NCBI GenBank assembly: GCA_003290165.1
Contig: QNQO01000523.1
Location: 310,001-374,000, forward strand
Source: Berberis thunbergii
Taxonomy: Eukaryota > Streptophyta > Magnoliopsida > Ranunculales > Berberidaceae
DNA: 64,000 bases
Direction of reading: 5' to 3'
Under the pieces are notes generated by a model that was given only the letters and a program-made list of their open reading frames with translations, was not told the origin of the DNA and searched no databases. Below, piece after piece: positions 11,535 through 22,330 of this stretch (within the stretch, counting starts at the first letter, position 1; each line of letters starts with the position of its first letter). Both the position numbers and the translations under genes were made by a program.

Positions 11535-11761
11535 ATGGGCAGAAATGGAGAAGCAGTGGATGTGAGCAATTCCGGTAGGGCTCAAGGTGTTACGGTGCAC
11601 GTAAGGTGCTCGAATGCAACCAAGTACTCTGTTGAGATTAATATGGATTCTACAGTGGGAGCATTTAAAGCGGCTATTGCAGAGAAATCTGAGGTTCCAG
11701 CAGAGCAGCAACGGTTGATTTACAAGGGGTGAATCCTGAAAGATGACCAAACCCTAGAAAG
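11535..11761 (+). pseudogene. Ubiquilin/DSK2 first exon with UBL domain and in-frame stop
   Basis: From ATG at 11535 the frame encodes a ubiquitin-like domain: VTVHVRCSNATKYSVEINMD, then STVGAFKAAIAEKSEVPAEQ and QRLIYKG. A TGA at 11730-11732 replaces the arginine codon expected before ILKDDQTLESYG (one change from CGA). Exon 1 then ends at a GT donor near 11762. Ubiquilins shuttle ubiquitinated clients to the proteasome through this N-terminal UBL and a C-terminal UBA. The upstream ATG at 11505 is in frame but adds unrelated residues, so 11535 is preferred. I find no second exon before the hAT element. Confidence 0.8.
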
Positions 11762-12967
11762 CTATGGTGTGTAATAATTTCTGTGTTTTGCTTCTTTTCT
11801 TTCAATCTGCTTGTCTGCTTGTTTGAATTAGAAGTGGTTTTGCATGTATTTTTTTCTCTCAATTTGCTTATGTTCTTGATTATGATTTAGAAGGGTTTAG
11901 AAATTATAGCCTGCTCAGTTGAGGTTGGAAATTGATGTGGTTAGAATGTGAACATGAAGATATCATATAAGGTGTTCCTCTAGGTAGTGGAACTGAAATG
12001 GTTGGAGTTCAATTGAGGTTTTGTTTTCTAGCTCATTGATGGCAGTGTGGACTCGCGACAGTATAAGTTATCTCATCTCCTTCTATTTTGATGATAATTT
12101 GCATGTAGGAATGGTTATGAGAGATGGAGGGGTTTGGTTGCTCCATGGTTAAAGATGGGCGAACTAAGCAATAAAGTGGGTACTGCATCTTGAAAGATTT
12201 GTTGTATTTGTGTGTTTCTTCTTTTAATTGTTTGGAACCACGTGTATTTTATTAGAGCATTGTTAATTTTTGAGGACGCCATTCTTCCATGAGGATCTTG
12301 ATATATTCATGAAGATATGGCTTGTTGTTGAATGTATTATTATTTTAGACGAGCAGTGTACTGGAGGCAGTGTAGTTAAGGCGTTGAGGCGGACAAACTT
12401 GAAAATGCCTCAGAGGCGAGGCGGTCTTTAACATTTTTTAAAGATTTTTTATTATAATAAATTGAAACACATTTAGATAAGTAATATTCATCATCATTTT
12501 GATAATTTGCATATGCCAATATGTACAAAAAGTCATACAACTATTTAGAATTGAAATGGAAATATAATAAAGTTGCATAGCATAGCAAAAAAATGCACTA
12601 CATAAGTGTACTTAACTTGCCTATCCACTAAATCACAAAAAAGAAAGAAATAAGAAAAACATCAAAGCATAATGTAAACTAGTTCATCAACTTCTCATTA
12701 GTTTAACTTTGAAAATTTGAAATAGTGTTTGGAAAATTAATGGTTGAATTTGAAACAGTGTTTGGAAATTGCAATTCATGAGTGAAATTTTATGATTGGT
12801 TGTCACTTGGCTGGTAAAACCTTGCAGTAGGCAAGTTACTAGGTCTTCTTGAAAAAGAAGATGAAAAGAAACTAAAGTGAAATCATGATTATCAAAGTGT
12901 AGGGACTAGACATCCTTGCCCCTACCAACTTCTTTGTGCGCCTTATTAAAGATAATTGTCTTGAAGT
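11762..12967. other. No gene seen; possible intron remnant with hAT-like end
   Basis: This begins as the intron after the ubiquilin exon. Near 12370-12420 is GTGTAGTTAAGGCGTTGAGG with nearby GAGGCGAGGCGG, which looks like one end of a hAT-type MITE, but I find no matching right end. The rest is AT-rich without recognisable exons. Confidence 0.5.
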
Positions 12968-14157
12968 CTCTGATGCACCGACTCTTTGGAAAACCCTCGT
13001 ATCACGTGTCAAATACGTGTCGGACACGGATTCGCGACCGACACGCGCTCGACACGTATTTGACACATGGTCAACGGTCAAAATTTGTTGACTGACACCG
13101 GCACGGCCTGGACACGGTCCAGACTCGATCTTTGCAAATGAACTCTTTTTTTCGATTGATCCTTCCCACATTTTTCAAACCCTAATTGCAGAGAAAAGAG
13201 GGAAGAAATGAGGGCAGAACCAGAGATCGAGACAGAGAGTCGAGAGAGAGAGAGAGAGAGGGAGAGATCGATCGATCGATCTAGACAGAGACAGAGAGAG
13301 GGAAAGATTGATCGATCAATCGATCTGGACAGAGACAGGGACAGAGACAGAGAGAGAGGGATCGATCGGCTGTTTGCTTGACAGAGACAGGTTCTCCCTC
13401 TTGATCCATATTAGTTTCTTCGATCAATTCTTCCCACTTTTTCAAATCCTAAACAGAGAGAACAGATAAAAGAGGAACCTCTCTTCTTCGATCGATCCTT
13501 CCCACTTGGGGTTGGGTCGTCATCGAGGATGAAAGAGTTGACGAGGGAAAGAAATCTTGGTTTTCTGTGCTAGTTTTTCTTCTTCTTCTTCTTCTTCTTC
13601 TTCTTGGGGTGAAGAGGTGGAGAGAGAAATGGGTCGTCTTCTACTGCTTGTTCTTGTTGGTAAGACATTTGAGAGGAGTGGAAGAAAGTGGGAGGGTTTT
13701 GTTTTGCGTCGAGTGGAGAGTTTTAGGGACTTCAAAACTTGGTCTGGGCTTCAAAACTTGGACTAGCTAAATGGTCCAGCTACATACACCCCACACAATC
13801 CTCTTCTCATACCACTCCACTCTAAAAGCAATTCTCCATTTGTATGATTTGAGTATTTACATTTTATTTACATTATCAAATTAATGAAATTATGTTGCGT
13901 ATGCTTTATGAGTATGACTTGAGCTTGACTTTATGATGCATTTGTAATTTTGAATGAATGAATTTGAATGTTTTATTGATATGTTTGGATTGTTCAATAG
14001 TATTATTTATGATTTTATGTTCATATGAGTTAAAAAAATATATATTGAAAAAATAAGTTTGACCGTGTCGCCGAGTCCTATTTTTTTGAAAATTGCCGAG
14101 TTGCCGTGTCGTATCCTTGTCTGACACGACATGCATATCCGAGTCTGTGCATCATTG
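12968..14157. mobile_element. Non-autonomous hAT-like element with 8-bp target duplication
   Basis: CTTGAAGT occurs at 12960-12967 and again at 14158-14165. Between them the ends are inverted repeats: left CTCTGATGCACCGACTC and, read on the minus strand, right CAATGATGCACAGACTC. An 8-bp duplication is the hAT signature. Subterminal regions are dense in GTGTCGGACACG-type motifs (12990-13110 and 14060-14130). The interior carries GA and GATC microsatellites (13230-13365) and a CTT run, and no transposase, so it would depend on transposase supplied elsewhere. Confidence 0.82.
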
Positions 14158-14269
14158 CTTGAAGTGGATTTTGTAAAATTTGAGAATTGGTTTGGATGTG
14201 TTTTACTCTTATGTTTTACTGCAAAATGACTCAGTTCAGTTTTATCTTTGATTCAAACTGCTAGCAAAT

Positions 14270-14370
14270 CTCCATTGCTAAACTGTTTCTTTCAAAGATT
14301 TTAGGATTCGACATGTGTGTCTCCATTGCTAAACTGTTTCTTTCAAAGATTTTAGGATTCGACATGTGTG
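14270..14370. repeat. Near-identical 50-bp tandem duplication over an ABCG splice acceptor
   Basis: The block CTCCATTGCTAAACTGTTTC through GATTTTAGGATTCGACATGTGTG is present twice back to back, at about 14270-14319 and 14320-14370. It spans the 3' end of an intron (CTTTCAAAG) and the first codons of the next ABCG exon, so there are two competing acceptors. I see no base difference within the block. Confidence 0.9.
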
Positions 14371-14454
14371 CCAACACTTTGGTGGGAGATGAAATGCTTA
14401 AAGGAATCTTTGGAGGACAAAAGAAGTGCCTTACTACTGGTGTGTATTATTTTT

Positions 14455-14645
14455 TGTAAAGGAGAATATTTGGAATATTATTGTTGTATTATTCATTGAC
14501 TGAATACAAGCTTATAAAGCTAACTCTGAACTAACCTTGTTGAAATAGGAAACTTAATACTTCTATTCTATTCTGACTTTCCTAACGTATCTTATTTTGT
14601 AACACTTTTCTATCTGTAACATAGGTAGACTTATATTATTTAACA
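14455..14645 (-). repeat. Copia 3' LTR
   Basis: The 191-bp LTR runs TGTAAAGGAG...TTTAACA on the plus strand. On the minus strand it is preceded by a purine-rich TTGAGGGGGGGTGTT polypurine tract (14642-14656), the plus-strand primer site. It shares its ends with the shorter copy at 19095. Confidence 0.88.
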
Positions 14646-14940
14646 CCCCCCCTCAAGTTGGAGTATATGTTTGTAATACCCAGCTTGCTAAGAAGTTTAT
14701 CAAATTGATAAGTGCTCAAAGTTTTAGTGAACAAATCTGCCCGTTGATGTAGTGTTCAAACATGCTCAGTCGAAATAATACCCTCTTGTATCTTTTCTCT
14801 AATCAAATGACAATCAATCTCTATATGCTTCATTCGCTTATGAAAAATCGGATTAAATACAATATGAAGTGCAAGAGAGCTGCTTGAGAATGATTAATGT
14901 GCAAATCATTAAGAATGTACCTCAACCAGGTTAACTCACA

Positions 14941-15419
14941 TCATGTAGAAACCATGGCCCTATGTTTTGCTTCAGCTGTAGATCTTGCCACTGTAGTTTG
15001 TTTCTTAGCTTTCCAAGAAATTGGTGAATCGCCAAGCATGACACAATAACCTGTAATGGATGTCCTAGTATCTCTGCATCTAGCCCAATCTGCATCACAA
15101 TAAGCTTTCAACTGTAATGAGCTGGTGGAAGAGAAAAAATATCGTCCTGGTGAAGCCTTGATATACCTCAAGACCTTGTGTGCAACATCTAAATGGGTCT
15201 TGTCCATAAGTTGACTTAGGACAAGTACTGAATAAACCAAATCTGATTTCGTAATCGGTAAGTTTGTCAAACTTCCAACAAGTATGCGGTATGTTGCGGG
15301 ATTTGGTAGTAAATCTCCATCATCTTGTGAGCACCAAGTTTTGATCCATAGGATAACATGAAGGCTTTGTTTCAAGATACCATGTGTCCTCCAATATTTC
15401 AAGTGCATATTTTCATTGA
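14941..15419 (-). pseudogene. Copia RNase H
   Basis: The minus strand encodes LVGSLTNLPITKSDLVYSV, then HKVLRYIKASPGRYFFSS, LKAYCDADWARCRDTRTSIT, PISWKAKKQTTVARSTAEAK: the Copia pol C-terminus with the RNase H Asp (CDADWA) and Glu (STAEAK). It is separated from the RT by the MITE at 15428-15806. Confidence 0.9.
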
Positions 15420-15427
15420 GATAAAAC

Positions 15428-15806
15428 CTATGTAGTTAATGCGGAAAGCGGTCAGGACCGCATTACGATTTTTCATAATTATGCGGGACTAAGCGGAATT
15501 ATGCGGACAATTTTTTCAAAATATATATTTTTTAAATTTAATCATAGTCATAGATTACAAAATAAATAATTAATCAAAAGGGTGTAAATATGTAATCATA
15601 GTATATATTATTTTACTAATTAATCAAATGAATTTAATTTTGCAGGTTGGAACACTTATAGTTACCTGAACCGCTTTTTGACCGATTTTGACCGCTTTTG
15701 ACCGATTTTACTGGTTTCGTTTATAGCCAGCCGAGTCAACCCTGTGCGATTTGGTCCAGCCACGCATACCTTTTTTGGCCGATTTTAGGCTGCATTAATA
15801 GCACAG
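15428..15806. mobile_element. hAT MITE nested in Copia pol
   Basis: GATAAAAC flanks the segment at 15420-15427 and 15807-15814 as a perfect 8-bp duplication. Ends are inverted: left CTATGTAGTTAATGCGG and, read on the minus strand, right CTGTGCTATTAATGCAG. The interior repeats GACCGATTTTGACCGCTTTT motifs and has no coding capacity. Removing it with one duplication rejoins the Copia codons for KGIVLS and the following NENMHLKYW. Confidence 0.9.
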
Positions 15807-16690
15807 GATAAAACAATCCCTTTGGATGACCTCGCAACTTCAATGGCAAGGAAATATTTCAATTTTCCTAAATCTTTGAACTTGAACTTTGCAACCAAAA
15901 ATTTCTTTGTTTTTTCAATGTATTGGAGATCATTACCTGCCAATATTACATCATCAACATATACGAGAATTGCAGTAAAGCTGTTACCCTTGGATCGGAC
16001 GAATACTGAGTAATCAACCTTAAACTGATTGTAGCCAGCTAATATAAGAGCAGAGGATAACTTAAGGAACCATTGTATCGAGGCTTGCTTAAGACCATAT
16101 AAGGACTTGTTCAACTTGCATACTCGAGTCTCCCCCTTTCGGCCGAATCTAGGAAGAAGACTCATGTAAGTACACATCCTAAAAAAGATCACCATAAAGA
16201 AAAACATTGTTGACATCAAGTTGATATAAATGCCAACCCTGTGTGGCTACAAGAGCAAGGAGAATACGAATAGCGGTCAATTTATCAACAGGAGCAAATG
16301 ACTTTTTGTAATCAATACCTTCAACTTGACTTTATCCTTTAGCCACAAGATGGGCTTTGTAGCGCTCAACACTGCAATCTGGATTAAGTTTGACCTTATA
16401 GACCCATTTACAACCAACCAGATGTTTGCCAAGAGGAAGAGTTGTAGAGTCCAAGTGTTATTGGTTTCTAGAGCATCAATCTCACTTCTCATGGCTTGAC
16501 GCCACTTTGGATCCTGCATAGCTTGCATAAAACTGGTGGATTCTTTGACTAAAAAAAGGGAAGTAGTGTAAGTCTTGTGAGAGGTGGATAAATGGTCATA
16601 GGAAAGCAAATCATAAAGGGGGTAAACAATATCTATAGAAAGCCCAACGTTCGAAGCAGATGAGGGAGACGATTGGGAAAGCAATCGAGC
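15807..16690 (-). pseudogene. Copia reverse transcriptase
   Basis: On the minus strand: FMQAMQDPKWRQAMRSEIDA and LETNNTWTL mark the RT start (about 16550-16460). Then come VCKLNKSLYGLKQASIQWF and LVYVDDVILAGND with the catalytic YVDD near 15955, and KFKDLGKLKYFLAIEVARS. A frame break and stops lie between 16277 and 16219. It matches the usual Copia RT order. Confidence 0.9.
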
Positions 16691-17049
16691 ATCAAGATGA
16701 TATTGTTGAAGATAAGATAGTTCACGGGTGGCACGAGTGGAGGTGTGAGATGGGAGATGGGGTTTTCTAAGGATGGAATAGGGGCAGGGCGACCGCTTGG
16801 GTTTGGGTTTTCGGGGTTTCCGCCCGGTCGATGACTAAGACATCGGATTGGGCGACCGGCCGATGGGAGTGATCCGACTGGTCAGAGAAAGGCACTATTG
16901 GAGGATCAAAAAGTGGAGCATTAGCGATCGGTCAGGGAAGTGTGTCAAATCGGTCACTGAGGTGATTGTGCATTTTGTCAGAAAAATAAGGTAAAGTCTC
17001 CTCATGAAAGATGATGTCACGAGAAACAATGATCTTTTTGTGAGTGAGA

Positions 17050-18130
17050 TCATAGACTTTGTGTCATTTTTGCCAGCAAGAAAGACACATTGACTAGAAC
17101 GAGCATCAAACTTGCTAGGACGTTGGGCATGTGTGAAAGTGAAACATAGACAACCAAAGACTCATGGGTGAGAATAGTTGGGTTGTTTGTTAAAGAGAAG
17201 TTCAAAAGATGTTTTGCCTTTAAGAATAGTGGACGGTGTGCGATTAATGAGATAAGCAGCGGTGAGAATTGCTTCCCCCCAAAATTGTTTAAGGAGATGT
17301 GCTTGAAATAAAAGAGCACGAGCGACATTCAAAAGATGTCTATGTTTGCGTTCTGCCACCCCATTTTTTGTGGCATAGAGACACAAGAAGTTTGATAGGT
17401 AATGTTTTTTTAAGCATAAAAATCAATAAGAAAAAATTCAAGTTCATTCAATGCGAATGGTTTGAATTTTGGAAGAAAATTGTTTTACAACATAATTAAT
17501 GAATGAAATTAAGAGTGTGCGTGTGTCAGACTTATGTTTCATGAAATAAATTCAAATACATCGTGTATAATCATCAACAATGGTAAGAAAATAACGCGCT
17601 CCCGAAATGGAAGGAACATGATATCCTCCCCAAATGTCAACATGTATTAAGGAAAAAGGAGTAGTACTCGAAATATGGGATGAAGGAAATTTATTCCTAG
17701 TTTGTTTGGCCAAAGGACAAATAACACATTTATTGGAAACCCAAGTATTAGCATCACGAAAAGAGACAGGAAAAAGATAGAGAGTTTTGTCCGAAAGGTG
17801 ACCTAGGCGGTTGTGCCATAACACGGGGTTGTTGTCTTGAGTAATGTGACAAGTGGTGGAAATTGTGGTGGTGGTGTCGTCCAGGTAGTACAAACCATCA
17901 AGCTCAGTTGTTGTCCCAATCATTTTTCCTGAACGAAGGTCATGTATCAGACAAGAATTGTTGAGAAAAATAGTGACAAAAAGAGAATGTTTTGTGAGTT
18001 TGCTAATGAAAATTAAATTGAGATTAAAAGAGGGAACACAAAGAACACCATGCAAGGTAAAAGTAGAAGAGAAAGTCATGGTGCCAATGTGTGTAACAAC
18101 AAGCGTACCATCAGGAGGTTCGACGGTTCG
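17050..18130 (-). pseudogene. Copia protease end, GAG-pre-integrase and integrase
   Basis: Starting near 18130 the minus strand encodes the last protease residues (LHGVLCVPSFNLNLIFISKL). The HHCC site follows (WHNRLGH...CVICPLAKQ) with the first catalytic Asp in SLIHVDIWGGYH and LTIVDDYTRCI. Frame breaks at 17380-17550 destroy the region of the second Asp. The Glu-containing segment [19 protein letters not shown] is intact at 17386-17300. The start of the protease and all of gag are missing. Confidence 0.9.
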
Positions 18131-19082
18131 ATTGTGGACGATTGTGGACGACTCTCAAATCTCACGGCTCTCATTAATCTTGGATCCTTAATAGTTGTGG
18201 GTAGCTTCTCCTTTTTTCTTCAGTTGATGGGGAGAGGAGCTTGGGAGGAAGAAGAGAGTAGGGTCTTCGTCAATCTTTTCCTTCTTCTTGTATTTGCTAA
18301 AGAAAAGTTTTCATCCCTCTTTCGATCTCAAAGGTCTCGCCACCCTTCCTGTTTTCTCTTCTTTTCTCGTCGATTTAGAAAGCGAGATAACAGGATGATG
18401 GTTCGATCTTCGGGATTTTTTGTTGATGAGGGAGATATCTGTCAAAGTTGGGTGTTAATGGAGATCTCTGTTGATGAGGGAGATCTTTGTTGATCAGGCT
18501 GATGGCTGATGGAGATTTATGTTGATGATGATGATGAGTTTGATGTTTATTCACTATGGTCAGCTCAAGACGAGAGAGAGGCGGGCGGCGTGCGTTTGGA
18601 GGACTGACGATGATGGTTGATCTGATCGGGGGCTGCGATTGAGTTTTACTGGTTGCAAATTGAACTTTGCTAGTGAGTCTCTCTCTAGCTGCCAATTTTC
18701 TTTCGCCGTAGAAAGAGAAAAATCCAATGTGCATGATCTCTCTTCTTTCTGGGTGTCAGTGTTTGATCTTAATTGAATTGGTTATGATTCCACTTTGTTG
18801 CTGTGTCCTGTGTGTGAAGCCCCCATTTTTATTTTTTATTTTTTTTACTGCGATTTTTCTTCTGTGTTCTTGGTTGTTTTTCTTCTGATCGGTGATGATG
18901 ATGATACCAAGGATGATGGACTGATCCTTGTTGCAGGGAACGTGGAGGTTTCAATGATTTTACCAATTTTTTATTGGTGATTTTACCAATCGTTGATGAT
19001 GAACTGTTGTCGTTGATTGTGTTGGCTCACACCGGGTTTGATTCCGTCGTTATGCGGCTAGGGCTTACTTACAGATAAATTT
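18131..19082. other. Copia leader replaced by non-coding sequence
   Basis: Between the primer site and the truncated protease no gag can be read on the minus strand. The stretch contains TTGATGAGGGAGATCT repeats at 18420-18500 and GATGATGAT runs. Its origin is unknown; it may be filler acquired by the element or degraded leader. Confidence 0.55.
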
Positions 19083-19094
19083 GCTATGATACCA
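19083..19094 (-). other. Copia primer binding site
   Basis: The minus strand reads TGGTATCATAGC, complementary to the initiator tRNA-Met 3' end over its first eight bases. It abuts the LTR boundary at 19095 exactly, which fixes the 5' LTR end. Confidence 0.85.
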
Positions 19095-19179
19095 TGTAAA
19101 GAAAAATATTTGAAATATTATTGTTGTATTATTCATTCTATTATATTCTCTAACATAGGTAGACTTCTATTCTTTAACA
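19095..19179 (-). repeat. Copia 5' LTR with internal deletion
   Basis: The 85-bp copy shares TGTAAAG and AATATTATTGTTGTATTATT at its start and TAACATAGGTAGACTT plus TTTAACA at its end with the 191-bp partner. It lacks about 106 bp of the middle. The deletion must postdate integration, because the two LTRs are copied from one template. Confidence 0.85.
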
Positions 19180-21890
19180 TTTTCTCCGCATATCTATAAA
19201 ACTACAAATGTTTATTGAGTTCTTACAAATTTGCAGGTATGTATTTATGACAGGTGAACTACTAGTGGGCTCTGCTAGAGTGTTGTTCATGGATGAGATG
19301 TCTACTGACCTTGATAGTTCAACTACACACCAAATTGTCAAGTATCTTAGGCATTCAAATCAAGTTGATGGGACTACAGTGATTTCTTTGCTGCAACCAG
19401 CTCCTGAGACTTATAAATTGTTTGATGATATTATTCTTTTATGCGAGGGACAAATTGTATATCAGGGGCCACGTCAGGCTGCTCTTGAATTCTTCGCATT
19501 CATGGGTTTTAGGTGTCCTGCACGAAAGAATGTGGCTGATTTCTTGCAACAAATAATGTTCTATCATTGTATCTTACACTTGTTGCTTTTCTTTTCTATT
19601 AATTTATTTGTTTATTTATTTTCTTGTGCAGGTTATCTCAAAGAAAGATCAAGAGCAGTATTGGTCTGATCCTAACATTCCTTACCATTACATACCTGTT
19701 GTAAAGTTTGTTGAGGCTTTTCGCTCGTTTCATGTTGGAAAAAGTTTATAGGAGGAACTAGCTGTTCCATTTGATAGACGTTACAATCATCCAACATCAC
19801 TTTCCATGTCTAGCTATTGATGAAGAGGAACTCATTTTGTGTATCTTCAAAATTATACAGGTAATTGCTTAGTTTAATTTCTTAGTATTTGGAGAATTCA
19901 TAATTTGACATGAATATGCTGCAATATTTTATTGTCACTGAATTGAATAGAACCGTGGAACCTGTGTAGAATATGCTTGCTTGAGTTGATTCCTTCTCAA
20001 TCCGAAAAACTGAATTACATCATTAACCATCTGCAATGTTGTTGACATTTTTGTTTGGAATTAATCGCCGAAGGTTTTATTTTGTGTTGCTCTTTATTTA
20101 TTATGTTGTATGAATGAGTGCTGATAAGTCATGATGATGTTCCTTGCCTTGTTTTTAGCTTCTGTTATTTGCTTTTTTATTACGATGACAGTATTTTTCT
20201 GAAGTACAATGCATCATACACAATGGATGATGGAGGCTTATATTTTGGGTCTTTGTACTTTGCTATGGTCATTATTCTATTCAATGGCTTTACAGAGGTT
20301 GCTATGTTGGTAGCCAAGCTTCCAGTGCTATATAAGCATAGGGATGTACACTTTTCCTTGCTGGGTCTACACACTTCCTTTGTGGCTCTTAAGCATTCCA
20401 ATTTCAATTGTATAATCTGGTATATGGGTGGGAGTCATGTATTATGTTAATGGATTTGATCCATGAGTGACCTGGTACAGATTTTCTTGTGCTTTAATAG
20501 TCTCCAAGTTTTCAGGGTTACTGTGAATATGTTTTTTTATAGAGTTTGGCGCGTCATTTCTAGGATTTACCGAAGTTCAACTCTTTTCCTATTAATGCTC
20601 CACAGGTGTCTTCGGAAATTTCTGTTATTTTTCTTTTACACCAAATGTCTACTTCACTTTTCTGTGCGATGGCTGCCCTTGGTCGAAGTATGATAGTTGC
20701 CAACACTTTTGGGTCATTTGAAACGTTGGTTGTCATGGCTCTTGGAGGATTCATCATTTCCCGAGGTAATATTAACTTTCTTGTTTTCCACACTTTCGAT
20801 GTTTTATCTAGCTATGTTTTTCATTCTACGCTTGTTGAAATGGTGACAGATAGCATACCCAGCTGGTGGATCTAGGGCTACTGGTTTCTCCTTTAAAGCA
20901 TGCTCAAAATGCAGCTTCTGTAAATGAGTTTCATGGGAATTCTTGGGACAAGGTAGCATATTGTGATCAATTTTGTACTTGCTTCCATTTTTTCCTGTAT
21001 TTTGAACATCTGATCTTAATTGAACACGTTATAAAAAATAGTCTATTAAGTTTTGAAATAATTAAAAGAAATGTTTTTATCAGAGCTGGGAAAATAATCT
21101 GACAGACCATTGATTTTTGTTAAGCAGTTTGGTGTCTAACAAAATACTGGATATTGACTGCTATGCTTGGCAGACATGCTTCAGAATCACAATCTAGCAT
21201 CTCTGTGCCATTTTGCCCCTTCCCCTCATAACATACAGATCCACATAAGAAACCACCTTTATATTTTTTGCATGTACAAAAGTTTCTGATAATGCAATAA
21301 AATATGCGAAAATAACTAACAGCAGCTCCAGCAAGAAATTTTATCTGAACTCTCACACAGTGCTATATTGGTGAGGTCATTTCTTATGTAACACGAGATA
21401 TAATGGCTCCACCATATATCTTAGATGCAGTTCAATGCCCTTTTATATCTCAGAATCCATCATCCGGCATATAAAACAACTAGACACAGAATCCTGAAGT
21501 TCATTTTCAAACTTGTCAGGATGTTCTAACAGTCAGAAGATAATCGAATATAAGAAAAGAGGAAAAGTTTACCCATGTTTTATAGGTATTTCTAGTAAAC
21601 TTCTTAGTTTTCACCCTGTAATCTTTGCATGTTCCTCAGCATGCAACCACTTTTGCATCAAAATTAGAATTTTGCATTTAAGAGTTGTTTAAATGTTGTC
21701 CTTGTAAACGGTAATGTTTTTTGGAGGGTTCTTGTAGAGAGCCGGTATCCCAGCTATTATGACAATAGGTAATGCATTACTGAAAGTTTGCAGTGTATTC
21801 CCATAGAGTTACTGGTATTGGATTAGAGTTGGTGCCTTACTTGGTTATACAATTTTATTCAATGCCCTTTTCACATTCTTTGAATTCAGT

Positions 21891-22330
21891 TTATGCATTA
21901 CTAATTTTCAGTTTGCTGCTTATCTTTCTCCTTTAATGACATAATTCTTTCAAAGTAAACAATTCACACTCCACAGTGCATCTTTCTGTAACATTTCCAC
22001 ATTATTACTATCAATTAAATTTCTTGATACTTGTTTACATGTTCCAACCAAATGGGGCTTGATATTGTTTACAGACCCATAGGTCTGATTGTGTTCAAGG
22101 TCAATATAGGATGGTATATTGTATCCAGCTATTACCATGCATATTCTTCATCCTTACCTTTCCAATCATCAGTTTTACCTTTTTCACATCATCCAACTCG
22201 CTTTTTAACATATGCATTTGTTAATAGTACAATATAAAAGTTCTCATTTTTACTGATGGATAAGGAAACTAATCACCATCTGGATGGTACCTTCTTGCTT
22301 ATATGGATATGCAATGTGCCATTTTTCTTA
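21891..22330. other. No gene seen after the last ABCG block
   Basis: This AT-rich sequence follows the last recognisable transporter codons. No second nucleotide-binding domain or other exon is readable on either strand. Confidence 0.5.

Larger units (their letters stand above)
14455..19179 (-). mobile_element. Ty1-copia retrotransposon inserted in ABCG intron
   Basis: A minus-strand Copia element is bounded by LTRs 14455-14645 (3') and 19095-19179 (5'), with flanks TTTTT and TTTTC as a near-perfect 5-bp target duplication. The order on the minus strand is PBS, protease end, integrase, RT, RNase H, polypurine tract, LTR. Gag and most of the protease are missing: between 18130 and 19082 there is no recognisable coding sequence. 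Many stops make it dead. A hAT MITE interrupts it at 15428-15806. Confidence 0.9.
14349..21890 (+). pseudogene. ABCG32-type full-size ABC transporter (PDR family), broken
   Basis: Blocks in order: [20 protein letters not shown] with [11 protein letters not shown] (14349-14439, degenerate ABC signature); [20 protein letters not shown] through VADFLQQ (19254-19556, Walker B and switch His-loop region); [19 protein letters not shown] through AVPFDRRYNHP (19632-19860, internal TAG at 19749); GLYFGSLYFAMVIILFNGFT (about 20193-20420, membrane part); MSTSLFCAMAALGRSMIVAN (about 20606-20766); KHAQNAASVNEFHGNSWDK (about 20850-20952, stop after WWI); SYWYWIRVGALLGYTILFNA (about 21790-21890). Order and wording match ABCG32/PEC1, a cutin-precursor exporter. 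The first nucleotide-binding start and the second NBD are missing. The 14440-19253 intron is inflated by a Copia element; without it the intron is about 85 bp, and the splice phase agrees on both sides. Confidence 0.9.

Noticed and set aside
12370..12430. A complete second hAT MITE next to the 1.19-kb one
   Set aside because: Only a left-type end (GTGTAGTTAAGGCG) is present; no inverted partner or 8-bp duplication was found.
18050..18734. Frames of 119-147 codons between Copia integrase and primer site
   Set aside because: No similarity to gag, heavy repeat content (GATGAGGGAGATCT) and overlapping frames on both strands.
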